Shown: positions 23,129 through 33,869 of the stretch, piece by piece
How the letters are laid out: every line of letters starts with the position of its first letter
Position numbering within the stretch: the stretch's first letter is position 1
Assembly: GCA_039545355.1 (NCBI GenBank)
Contig: BCJJ01000008.1
Location: 1,599,004-1,663,003, forward strand
DNA: 64,000 nucleotides
Direction: 5' to 3'
DNA from: Trichosporon coremiiforme
Taxonomy: Eukaryota > Basidiomycota > Tremellomycetes > Trichosporonales > Trichosporonaceae
The notes under the pieces: generated by a model
Database searches by the model: none
What the model saw: the letters and a program-made list of their open reading frames with translations, nothing else
What the model was told of the DNA's origin: nothing
Translations under genes and position numbers: made by a program

Positions 23129-25318
23129 CGTCGCTCCACCTCTCTATTTGTATGCATTTACTCGACCCGACGCGCTCATCTCATCGTCGCGCTGCCCCAA
23201 GTCTTTCTCAAGATACTCAAGTCGTCCCACTTCCGGGCCTTAACTGCTGTTCTCGGGAACCCAACTACAGATCTTGGGGATCTCTGCTAGTGATGGCTTG
23301 CGTACGGTTACGGTAGTAGCACCGGCCGAGATAGGGCGCTAACCGCGGCAGTAGCCGCTAGCCGCCGGCAAGCTTGGCCAACACGATGATGCCTGAACAC
23401 ACTAACAAGAGACGTTGCGGAGTCTCCACACCGGTCTGGACGTGACACTTGGGCTTAAGACGAGTCTGAAGAAGTCGTCGGCCGTGGCCAAGCATGGAAT
23501 GTGACGCAGCAAGTCGACCAACCGTCCGAGGGCTCAAGCGTCTCAGATTAATGAAGTCTCGATCGCCCCGAAGCCGTGCACGAGCTTTGCGTAAAGCTCT
23601 GCACCAGCTCACCGATCACCGACCAGGACTAGATCTGTCTCGCGAACGATTGGGCTCCTAGTGACGTGCTTGTGGCTGTGGAAGCTCGTAGCGACAGACA
23701 TCCGAGCGCGGTATGCATCTGCTAGCTGCGAGCCGCTGGTCTGACTCACGTGCGAAGGGCCTGCCACATTGTGCGCAGGTGCCCTCGGCGACTCAAGCTC
23801 CCACGAAGTGAACACCCAGGATGATGGACACCGAAGAGCAACGAGTCACTCTTGTTTCGTGCGATCATGTGCGCGACGTCAGGAAATGCCTCACCGACCG
23901 CCGACCAGGGGACCCGGCTCAGCGAATGAGCTCTCAAGGATTTCACACTAAAGGCAAGGTGGTGATTGTCTGGTCGTGTGCACCTTCAGGCTGGTCGACC
24001 TCTGTATCCTCTGCCCATCATTCTCCTCTGGCAGTTGTGGACGCTCCGTTGGAACTCTGCGGAGTGCGAGCCGCAAAATCAGGCCTGCCCTGACTTGACC
24101 CATGAGACAACAGACACAGCCATTTTGTGTCATCTTGCTCATGCATCTCCGTGTTCGTTATTCGCCACGTGGCCTTTCCGGTCAGTATGACGAAATGAAA
24201 TGTCCTTAGTCAGGCGGGCACCGGGAAAAGCGACGTTGAAGGTAGCGACCCGACCGATGGAAGGTGGCCGATTAGGTTTTTGGGTTAATTTGGGGCGGTG
24301 TCCGCCCAGAGATAGCAGCAAGCTGCAATGACGAGCTCAACTCTTAGGATGAGCGAGGAGGGAGGGACAGTGCGGATCTGTAAGCTGTGTGCGGTGTGGG
24401 AGTTGTGGCGTAGGGGACGCATAGACAACAGGAGTAGGCCTGGCATGTGGGCGAGGGCGAAAGGGTATGCAGTCTAAAGGGGTATGCATCGAGATCCATG
24501 GGCCAAGAAATGCGTGACCGTCTCCAAGTCTGTATTTCGAGGATTGCAGGTGACGACGGAGTTGACATGGCCGTCCACCGAGAATGAGGGACCTTTGTCA
24601 TCACGGAAGCATCCTTGTATTATGTAAACGTCATCCCTCTTGCCTCCGGTCTCATTCCGTGGGCCGCCAGGATTGAGCCAGGCTTTTTCGTTGCGGGCCT
24701 ACAGACGCAGAGGGCTGCCTTGTGCCTGGGAAGCTGAGCTGAGCTGAGCACTGGCGTACTGGCGTACAGGCGGTCGCCCGTACGCCCGTCTGGCGTCTGC
24801 CCGCCTCGGCCTCGGGTAGACCGGTCGACTGCCTTGGCTCACCTGACACCGCCGCCTCTTCTGCCGTCGGTTGATTACCCACCCACCCACCCAAGCTCGA
24901 CGCTGCATCGTTTTGTCTAGCCACCTGATATGACAAACCACTAGTCGAGCCTTTGCTTTTCCCCACACTACACTACTCTACTCTACTCTACTGCTACTAC
25001 TACTACTACACAAAGCAACTCGACACATCTCCATCTTTCCAACACTACACACTAGCCTCCCTTCGACCTTTCGCATCACCACTTCACACCACACGACAGT
25101 CCGCAGCCGCGATCCATCCACCGACCACTGAGCACCGGCGTTGCCGCGGGAGCATTATCCGATATCACCACCTTCCTCGTTTTACCCCGCGCCCCTTACC
25201 CCTCAACACTTGGCTCTACGTTGAGCCCGCGCCGCTGTATCCCTCCGCCTTGGCCGATTCCTGGGCGATATACAAGCGTGCATTAACCACCCGGTGACCT
25301 CCGACAGAGCAGCCCACC
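23129..25318. other. Long intergenic region, 2.2 kb
   Basis: No gene recognised on either strand; the open frames are short and lack motifs. From about 24966 to 25013 there is a CTACT/CTA simple-sequence tract, then a pyrimidine-rich leader of the DsbA-like gene with CAC/ACCA-rich sequence. The left part is the 3' region of the fluoride channel. Confidence 0.4.
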
Positions 25319-26423
25319 ATGTCACAAGACACGCGCTGCCTCAAGATCGACGTTACGGTGAGTTCATGTCGCTGACGGTGCCGCAGGCTCCGTCACCTCA
25401 GGCCGCGGGCAGCTTCGACGCCACCGCCGCTGCCAGCGCTGTGCAGCCGTTATTAGTCGTCAGCACAACGTGCTGACTCCCCTAGTCGGACATTCTGTGC
25501 CCCTTCTGCCTACTCGGCATGAAGCAGCTCGAGCTCGCGATCGACAAGTACAGGCAGAAGGACCCGACGCTCTGCATCGAGATCCACATGCACCCGTTCC
25601 AGCTGAATGGCTTGATCACGGAGACGCCTATCAAGCGACAAGACTTTGGCGAGCGCAAGTTCGGCAAGGCGCGGTGGGACGCGATCAACGCGTCCTTGGT
25701 TGACAAGTTCAAGTCTGTCGGCATCGACTTCCAGACCGACAGCTACATGAGCAGCTCGCACCTTGCGCATAGACTCGCGGCGCTGTGCGCAGACAAGAAG
25801 CCCGAGGCCGAAGTCGCCCTCGCGATGGACTTTTACGACATGCACCACGTCCAGGGCATCCACTGCTCTGACAAGGAGGCGCTGGCCAAGATTGCCGTCA
25901 AGCACGGCCTGTTCGCGACCGAGCAGGAGGCGGTCAACTGGCTCAACAGCTCTGAGTACGACCTCCAGGTCAAGAAGTGTTATCAGAAGGCGCAGCAGAA
26001 TGGGATCACGGGTGTTCCCTTCTTCGTGTTCCAGGACAAGTATGCGGCCAGCGGTGCTATGGGCGTGGACGAGTTTGTTCAGGTGAGTCACGAAGCCGCG
26101 CAGCGGCCGAAGTCGCGGCGGAGCGAGCCCCAGTCGCGAGGCCAACGGGCCGGGCACTGCCCCATCACGGGCTGCCGATAGCTGCTCTCAGCCTCAGAGC
26201 AGAGCAGAGCAGCTCTCCGCGGCTCTCGCGGCTCTGCGAGCTGCTTCGACCCGCTTCGAGCCCAGCTAACGCCCAGATCCTCTCGGAAGTCTCGCGCCGC
26301 GAAAAGTCCCTCTCCCCCCCGCCCCTCCAGGTGTCGGGCGACACGTGCCCGGTCAACACGCACGATGACGCGTGTCACGTCGAGCATGCGCAGAAGCAGC
26401 CTGCTGCCACCGCCGCTGTTTGA
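25319..26423 (+). CDS. DsbA-like thioredoxin-fold oxidoreductase
   Basis: Protein of 260 residues of the DsbA / FrnE-like (2-hydroxychromene-2-carboxylate isomerase-like) family. Exons are 25319-25357, 25486-26082 and 26277-26423. Splicing gives MSQDTRCLKIDVTSDILCPFC; the CPFC pair is the thioredoxin-like CxxC active site just after the first strand. The middle helical domain runs through EIHMHPFQLN, then FYDMHHVQGIHCSDKEALAK. The cis-Pro loop GITGVPFFVFQDKYAASGA is diagnostic of the family. The last exon adds a tail with Cys and His (SGDTCPVNTHDDACHVEH). No signal peptide, so probably cytosolic. The physiological substrate cannot be told from sequence. Confidence 0.85.
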
Positions 26424-27277
26424 GCCAGCGATGGCTGGCGAGAACAGCGCGAGCCAGAGTGCCAGCGAGCCGGCCCGAGTCAGCGACAGCTGGCTCAGGC
26501 AGTGTAAGTGAAGAGTCCGCGAGCCGGAGGTCGATGACGCCCGGCGAGCTGACTGCTAATGGTCCGACAGACCATGAAAGTACACATGAAGTGTGCAGAT
26601 ACCCCAACCCCCCATCCCCATCTCGACCGAGCAATAGCCCGGAATAGTCCCTGTCCGATCCACGTTGTTGTTTACTTGATGAATACTTGTTGAGTTCTGC
26701 TCGGGCACTAGGCGCGTAGCGCGAGGTGCGAGTTGGAGTTGGAGTGTGTGACTGCCTCGGTTGTTCAGTTCACCGTCAACCATCGGAACGGCGGCCGGAG
26801 TGCTGCAGCGCCGTGTGAAGACAGACTATCCTACTGACTCACATTGACTTGACTACTCATCACAGCTTCCAGATGGTCGTAGATCGCGCACATTTGCCTC
26901 GTAGAATACAAGGAGAATGATCCGTCGGGAGGGCGTCGCAGCTATCTCTAAGCTGGTCCAAGGATACGAGGGCGCAGTGTGCGCAGTGTTGGGAAGAGCG
27001 CCGACTGTTCGTGACGGGTCTTGTGACGACACGAGGTGCAGCTGACCAGATGACCAGTTGCGGCGTCTTGAATGTGTACCTTCTTGACTCAGCAACGGTC
27101 ATATCTTGCTAAGCCATTCAATGTCGGAGCCGTTACTCTTGCCACATGCTCAGCCACGCTCAACAGTACCTCAAACCTCCCAGTGTCCATCCAAGGTTCG
27201 TCCCCTACTCCACCACTTCCATCGCCTGCCTCAACCCAGCCTCAAATCTATCAATGCAAATAATGCATACAACAATC
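26424..27277. other. Convergent intergenic region
   Basis: Lies between the 3' ends of the DsbA-like gene and the methyltransferase gene. Composition is lower in GC than the genes. No feature supported. Confidence 0.4.
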
Positions 27278-28564
27278 TTAACACCTCTCATAAAGTCTAA
27301 GCCAATACCGCCCATTCTCAAGTTTACACCGTCCCCACTTCTCGTTCCCGTCAAGTCTAAACCACCTCGAGTCCTCGGACCGGACTTTTCTCCAGCTCCC
27401 CTTAGGAACAGCCAGTCCGCCCAACAACGCATCGGCAATCATGTGCACGGGCCAAGTGCGGTCCGAGTTACCGAGGGGGAACTCTGCAATGTCGCTTGCG
27501 GAATCGAGGATGAGCAAATGACCGCCGGGGGGAGTGGAAGAAGTCAAGTGGCGGAGCAGGTTGATTGTTCGAGGACGGGATTGGGACAGGAGCTCGGTTA
27601 ACGTGAAGAAGACGGTGGTGAGGTCTGGCTGGAGCTGCAGCCACTTCGGCAGAGACGGGGGCTCTTTCTTCTCCACTGCTCCATTCTCCGCTGCGCTGGT
27701 CGCCTGCGTCGTCGTCGTCGAGTCGCTCGTGGTGGTCGAGGGAGTAGAGGTTGATTTGGAAGCGGGCTTCGGCGCATCGGAAAGAGGCAATTTGAGCACA
27801 TCAGCCTCGACGAACTCGAAGCTCGCGGGGATCTCCCAGTCCTCCACTGCTTCGGCGAGGCGCGTAATCACACTGTCCCAGTCGCCGATATCCACGCCTA
27901 CCCACTCGACCGGAGCCGAGGCGGTCGCGGACAGAGCAGCGACGGCGAGGAGCTCGCTGCCTGCGCCTCCTCCGATGGACAATATCCGCCTGGGCTTGAG
28001 CTCCTCCTGCTCTTCATGCTCTCCATTCTCCTTCTCCTCGGTCTCTGCGTTCTCCTTCTCTTCTCCGTTGGCGTTGCTGTCCTCGTCCTCGTCGTCAGAC
28101 TCCGCGTTGGAGGTGGAGGCGGAAGATGGCGAGAAGAGCGCCCGCACCGGCTTCACCTCAGCCATGACAGCGCGGAACATGAGAGCACGGCTCGGCACCC
28201 ATCTCCCCGCATACGCGTCGAGCAACTCCCGATCCAGGAAAAGGTCCAACCACCTCCGCTCAAACAGGAGACTCTTGGCGCGTTGGACATGTTCGGGGAA
28301 GTGTTCGTCGTACCGGATAGCCTTGTCCAGGGCGTTGAGGATGGTTTGGTTCGTCGGTTTATCCTTAAAGTTTCGGGCTGGAAGAATGGAGCTCTCGTCG
28401 TCGTCAGAGTCGGACTCGGGAGCTGCTTCGACGGGGGCGTCATCGTCGGCGGCAGTCGGAGGGGGCGGTGGATGGTGCAGCTTCCGCCCGGTCTTCTTCT
28501 TTGATGGCGGTTTGCGGCCCTTCTGCTGGGCGCCAGGGCCGCCGGATCGAGAGCGGTGCGTCAT
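27278..28564 (-). CDS. BMT6: Bmt6-like 25S rRNA (uridine-N3) methyltransferase
   Basis: Predicted SAM-dependent methyltransferase of 428 residues, intronless from the ATG at 28564. The N-terminus is basic (SKKKTGRKLHH) and Pro-rich with an acidic patch. The core begins FKDKPTNQTILNALDKAIRY and WLDLFLDRELLDAYAGRWVP. Motif I, the SAM-binding loop, is RRILSIGGGAGSELLAVAAL, followed by WVGVDIGDWDSVITRL (acidic ribose-binding residue). Insertions of Glu/Asn and Ser/Thr low complexity (about 200-235 and 315-345) interrupt the fold. Downstream are TTVFFTLTELLSQSR and GGHLLILDSASD. This matches fungal Bmt6 (25S m3U2843), though the target in this species is inferred. Confidence 0.75.
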   Translation of the reverse strand: MTHRSRSGGPGAQQKGRKPPSKKKTGRKLHHPPPPPTAADDDAPVEAAPESDSDDDESSILPARNFKDKPTNQTILNALDKAIRYDEHFPEHVQRAKSLLFERRWLDLFLDRELLDAYAGRWVPSRALMFRAVMAEVKPVRALFSPSSASTSNAESDDEDEDSNANGEEKENAETEEKENGEHEEQEELKPRRILSIGGGAGSELLAVAALSATASAPVEWVGVDIGDWDSVITRLAEAVEDWEIPASFEFVEADVLKLPLSDAPKPASKSTSTPSTTTSDSTTTTQATSAAENGAVEKKEPPSLPKWLQLQPDLTTVFFTLTELLSQSRPRTINLLRHLTSSTPPGGHLLILDSASDIAEFPLGNSDRTWPVHMIADALLGGLAVPKGSWRKVRSEDSRWFRLDGNEKWGRCKLENGRYWLRLYERC

Positions 28565-30620
28565 CCTTCCTGGTCGTCGTAGAGTCGTGGAAGGCGGTAA
28601 GGGCGGGAAGTGGGGAATGCAGAGGGCGAGACGAGCTGATGATAACAACGCAAGCTGTCTGTCCGGCAAGATTTCTGCCAGGCACGGCACCATGGCTCGG
28701 CCAGGGCGGGGTACTGCGGGGAAGAGCTGGGACGCTTGCTGCATATCACCCCTCTTACGTAAGAAATCCTGGTGGTGGCAGCTGAGCGGATCTGATGGCA
28801 TCTGAGCGATACTAGCGATCCGGGTGCCCGTTAGACGCACATCTGCATCCTCGAGAGAGCTCAAGGAGCTTTGCCGTTTGCTCTGACTGTGGCCCTGGAC
28901 AAGAATAGTTGACACACAGATGGTGACTAAAGCCGACTTCGGTACTAGGCACTGATCTGCACTGCGGCGCTAGGACCGTTAGTCTCCGGCTTCCACTGAC
29001 AAGTCTTTTGATTCTAGAATACATTCTGGCGAACAGCTCGGGCGCCAGTATCCTCGTCTGTGTACCTTCTGCTGAGCTCGTCTGGTATTGGGCTGAGCAG
29101 ACCCACAACCGATGGCCCTGTGGCAGCTGTCAATCCACCACGCGTACCAATTACCGAACTAAGTGTCATTACAGGTAGTAGAGTTACTGGGAGCCTCGTG
29201 TGTGTCTCATGCAGTGAGTCCCAAAGCATTATCAGATACCTGGGTCTCTGACTAGCGATTAATGAGACGAGCTAGCATGTGCACGTACTTCGGGAAAGAC
29301 ATAGGGCAACTTCACGGGTGTTGCAAATGCCAATCGATGCTCCTCCCTTTCGGCCGACAGGAAACAGTCGATCCCGGAGCAGCAGACGAGAATCACTCGC
29401 TCAGACAATTCACCAAGCAGACCCGGCGGCGCGGCACGCGTCTCACCTCAGACTGGAGTCGATGTCCACGGACGCTTGTGCCACAGCTGGATGAGGGAGC
29501 TCGCCATCGCAATCGCAGCTATCCATTTCCATACTAAGGCCGTAAGGGTATCAGGAGGCGTGAGAGATTTGTTTACTCTGTCACGGACCAGTTCAGATCT
29601 TTTATGCATGCCAGAAGCCTTTCACGCACAGTGTAAAGCCACCCTCGAACTTTGTCGCTGCCACGAGCAACAGCAGCCGCAGCCTCACGTGACCCGTTAT
29701 CTCCAGCGTCTCGCACTCACCAGCGCCCGCCCCGCGGGACCAATCCATCTGCTCCCGTCGACGATCGCACCGCTGGCCCCTCGCACCGCAGCCGACGCCT
29801 ATATAAACGGCCCGTCGTGCAGACGTTACTCCTCAGATCAAAATACATGGGCCCTTCTCTGCCATGGGTTTGGGGCACGGCTACCACGCCCCTCACCTGC
29901 CATGAAGGAGCACACTAGACGGACGGATTAATGCCTCGACACCGTTAGGAAACGTGCTCGCTTGACGCCATCGGCGTGGTGCGTGCTGGTGTGTCGATAC
30001 AATTGTAGCTCTACTCTTATGGTATCCTGTGTCTGCGAAAGTTTGGCTGCGTTGCGCGGTTCTGTCTGCTGAAGTGTCTTTGTCGGAGGCTGCAGAGGAG
30101 TGCTGCGGAGCGTCCAGTGGCTGCTCGTTGTTGCGCTTCGGGTCTCGCTACCCGAAAGAACGACTGCATTCGGAGCGAGGGACGACCTGTGAAGCACAAG
30201 TGATTCGGACGGGTCGTGGTTGAACTTTTTTCGGCCAGGCATGAACCCGTTTCAGTTGGCTCAAGAGGTACAGGGCTCGTTGCGCAGTCCGAATCCTTAA
30301 CAGGTGGGACCGCATAAGGCGACGCCAAGGGTAAAGGGATCGGCCATGTCCCGTGCCTCCACGCCAATGTTATCGCCTGCTGAGGCGTCCAGGCGTCCGA
30401 CGTGGTACCCTTGAGCCAAGATACCCGCGACCGCTTTCGTCGCTTTCGTAAACGCGGCATCCTACCCGCAACCACCGCAACCACTCACCGCCCCGTCGAC
30501 ACAACGGACGCCTCCGAATTTTGCCCTCCACACTGTTCACTGTCAACTGCAGTTTAAACCGGCGGCGTCACGGAGCTCGGACTCGGACTTCGGCAAACTA
30601 CACACGCTAGCCTCGACGCA
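28565..30620. other. Divergent intergenic region, 2 kb
   Basis: The open frame of the methyltransferase extends upstream to 28915 but lacks conserved sequence there. A TATATAA box at about 29808 is followed only by a 24-codon ATG frame, so it may be fortuitous or serve a noncoding transcript. No other gene supported. Confidence 0.4.
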
Positions 30621-33046
30621 ATGGCGACCGACTTTGTCTTCGACCCGCGATGGGTGCGCGCATCGCCCGAGGAGTGGGAGGACACACTCTGCGAGTACCG
30701 CAACGCGAGCAGCTCGATGCACCGTATGGGTAAGCTCGTGCGCCCCAGTTCAGAGCTGACTGCAGGCATGATGGACCACCGAGATGAGCGCGACCCGAAG
30801 AAGAAGCAGGCAGGCAAGAAGGAGGACGACTTCAAGCAGCCGAGTGAGTAGCTGCATGCCCCTCTGGGACGATGAGCTGACAGCCAGAACTCCCGACGGC
30901 CGCTGAGCTGTACGTCGAGAGCCTGCCCGGTATCCCGAACATGGCCGCGCATCCAACGTGAGTGCATCCGCGAGCTGTTCCGGTACCGCTAGCTAACTCC
31001 AGCCACCCGCTGAATGTCTTCGCTGGCGAGATCCCTTCCTACCCCGGACCAGGCAAGGGCGGTGGCAACGGGCAGGTCGGTGTGGACGCTGACATCTTGT
31101 GAGTCACCCGTGCCAACTACTGCGCCGCAGCTAGTCTGAGTTCCGGCAGCTGACGGCAGTTTCCTTATGGTGCGCGCGCGCCGGCAGGCGGGGAAGCAGC
31201 GAGTGATCTTCTGGTTCAACGGCGGGCCGGGTTGCTCCTCCTTCGACGGCGCGCTGATGGAGGTCGGGCCCTTCCGCACCGTTCCGGACAAGGACACGGT
31301 CAGCCGGCTCGTCGAGGTCAAAATCACCGAGGGCGGATGGGAAGAGTACGCGACGATCGTCTTTGTCGACCAGCCGCCTGGCACTGGCCTGTCCTACGTC
31401 CCTGCAGGCGGGTATCTGACCGAGCTTACCGAGGCGGGCCAGCACTTTGTCCAGTTCCTCAAGAACCTGTACCAGATCTTCCCCGAGTTGGAGAATCAAG
31501 ACGTGAGTTGGGTACACGAACAAAGAGCTGACAGGCAGACGTACCTCGCCGGAGAAAGCTACGCGGGACAGTACATCCCGTACATCGCTGATGCGATTTT
31601 GAACGCGGACCTGCCCAAGGTGCACCTGAAGGGCCTGGCGATCGGGAACGGCTGGATCGACCCGCTGAACCAGTACCCCGCTTATGCCGAGTTTGCGTAC
31701 CAGAAGGGGCTCATCAAGAAGGGCACGCCGGAGGGGAAGGAGCTGGACCTTGCTGTCGGGTCCTGTGTCGAGACCATGAAGCAGTTTGAGGACCCACTCA
31801 AGACACCAGTGCACATTGACGGGTGCGAGTCGGTCGTCATGGGCCGGGTGACAGACCCGTATTCCAAAGAGTAAGCTAGCCTTTGTTTCTTAGCTAACGC
31901 CAGCGTGGATGGACGGCAGATGTGCATGAACATCTACGACGTGCGTCTGGTCGACACCTGGCCCGAGTGCGGAATGAACTGGCCCCCCGACGTCAGCGAC
32001 GTGCAGTCGTTCCTGCGGCGTCCGGACGTCGTGAAAGCCCTGCACGCGACAAAGCACGAGCAGCCCTACCGCGAGTGCAACGGACAGGTCGGCGTGCGGC
32101 TGCGCAACCGCAACTCGCCGGCTAGCGTGCACCTCCTCCCGTCCATTCTCGAGCGCGGGGTCAAGATCCTCATGTTCGCTGGCGCCGAGGATCTGATCTG
32201 CAACCACGTCGGCGTCGAGCGCACGATCGAGAACCTCGTCTGGCTAGGCGAGCGCGGATGGGGCGCTAACACGACCGCGCTCCCGTGGACTATGAACGGG
32301 ACACAGGTCGGCGAGTGGACCGAGGACAGGAACATGACTTATGTCAAGGTAAGCGGCTACTCCGAGGAAGCGGACCACTAGCTTCTGTCACAGAACTGCT
32401 AGCTAACGCCCAGGTCAACGGCGCCTCGCACATGGTCGGGTTCGATGTCCCCGCCGTGACGAACGACATGATCATGCGCTTCATGGAGGTCGACATCAAG
32501 GAGCTCGGCGGGCCGACGGGCGAGGTCGACTCCAAGGTCGGCGACGACGAGCGCCCCGCCCTGCACTATGGCGCGTACTCCGAGACAGTTGGCATTCCCC
32601 TCTTGAAGGGCGGCAAGAGTGACTGGGAGTGTAAGTGCCCCTTGTAGCTGTGGGTCTCGTGGACGCTAGCTGACTCCACAGCGTGGTACAACGCCATCAG
32701 CGCCGTACTCATCCTCCTGACCCTCTTCGGCATAGTCGGGGCGTACCTCTACCTCCGTCGCCGGCGTTTGCGCCGTCTGCAAGCGCGAGGCGGGCGCGTC
32801 TCATCCCTGGAGGACGAAGAAGAACGCGTCCCGCTCGCAACCTATGACGGGGAGACGTACCGCGACGAGAACGGGCGCGTCGACCGGAAGGGCAAGGGCA
32901 AGGCGCGCGACAGTTTCGACGAGGAGGTCAGCGAGCAAGTCGTGGCTCACTCTAGGCGCGAGTCGAAGGGAAGTGGAAGCCGGAGAGAGTCGGGATCGGG
33001 CAGCCAGACTGTCTTTGCCCTCGGGGACGAGGATGAGGATAAGTAG
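30621..33046 (+). CDS. KEX1: Kex1-type serine carboxypeptidase
   Basis: Late-Golgi carboxypeptidase that trims C-terminal Lys/Arg from proproteins. Nine exons: 30621-30729, 30766-30843, 30888-30957, 31003-31098, 31160-31502, 31539-31870, 31904-32348, 32414-32630 and 32682-33046; 684 residues. The S10 fold is clear: VIFWFNGGPGCSSFDGALM, IVFVDQPPGTGLSY, LAGESYAGQYIP (catalytic Ser), ILMFAGAEDLICNHVG (Asp) and NGASHMVGFDVP (His). Near the C-terminus a single transmembrane segment AISAVLILLTLFGIVGAYLY precedes an Arg-rich, then acidic cytosolic tail, as in Kex1. Odd point: the first 60 residues (MATDFVFDPRWVRASPEEWE, then KKKQAGKKEDDFKQ) are charged, with no signal peptide. Confidence 0.9.
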
Positions 33047-33326
33047 ACTAGATCTTTAGATGCACTTTCGGATCGTATGACCCAGCTTCGCATGCTGGGC
33101 GTTGGAGCGGGAGATCGAATCTGTGTACTGATCTTAGATGTCACTAACACCTGACGACGACCGACATCAAGGTGTGTGTGCTGAGGCGGGTGGAGGGAGT
33201 GAACCAGAAGGGAGAAGAGATATAAGACCAGCCGACGGAGGATGGTCACCCGAACTCGAATGCAGAACAGAATGTGGTGACAGTGAGCCCACAGCTATGC
33301 GGCCCCCAAGTCTACGCTAACGACAG

Positions 33327-33869
33327 CGGGCGTCGAACAAGGTGAGCTAGCTGGCTGTCCAAGGAAGAGCTAACAGCAGGACGAGTGAGCAGCTTCTTTG
33401 AGCCCGAACCGAGCTGACAACAGGACGAGTACGCAGCTCTCTGAACAGGTTGATAGCTGACGCCAGGCCGTGAGCAGCTAGTTCCACGAATAGATTCGGA
33501 GCTGACCACAGAACGGGTAAGCAGCTATGCGAACAAGTTCAAAGCTGACGTCAGGACAAATGAGCTGCCCATAGCGTTTGCAGCTGACGGCAGACCGAGT
33601 AGGCCAGCTCCTTGCACTCAAGTCAGCTGACACGCAGTCTCGAACCGGTCCCCCTCAGGTCAGTACCAGAAGACGAAAAGTTGAGCTCTTGGGCAGTATC
33701 GCAATGCTTTGCGCATTGACACGAAGCTGATTTCAGGCATGGTGCGCCAGCTATCCTACTGCCAGGTTTATCTAATCCTCAGTGTCAAGCCAGACAGAGA
33801 TCCAGTCCCAAACCACCGTCACTCGACATGCAGAGTAAGCTGCTCAATCATGGAGAAAGCTGACCTTAG
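33327..33869 (+). repeat. Array of intron-like units with micro-exon spacers
   Basis: At least seven successive units of about 38-45 bases. Each has a donor-like GTGAGCAGCT or GTAAGCAGCT and a branch/acceptor RGCTGACNNCAG, with only 3-5 bases (GACGA, GACGA, GCC, AACGG, GACAA, ACCGA) before the next donor. Acceptors end at 33379, 33423, 33466, 33511, 33554, 33593 and 33637. A looser pair continues to 33736 and 33869, including another 5-base step GCATG. The first step (33327-33341) is 15 bases. One donor is ATGAGC instead of GT. No protein reading is evident. It could be a chain of real micro-exons, a minisatellite built from an intron, or an intron-derived element. Confidence 0.6.

Noticed and set aside
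28565..28915. 117-codon N-terminal extension of the Bmt6-like protein
   Set aside because: Lacks family similarity and looks like intergenic sequence; the ATG at 28564 gives a normal protein.
29806..29918. TATATAA box followed by an ATG frame
   Set aside because: The frame is only 24 codons and no splice continuation was found.
30017..30484. 155-codon minus-strand frame upstream of Kex1
   Set aside because: Uses a non-ATG start, has no motif, and its composition is like the surrounding intergenic DNA.
33638..33650. GGTTCGAGACT on the minus strand, like a tRNA B box
   Set aside because: Lies within the intron-like array and lacks a cloverleaf.
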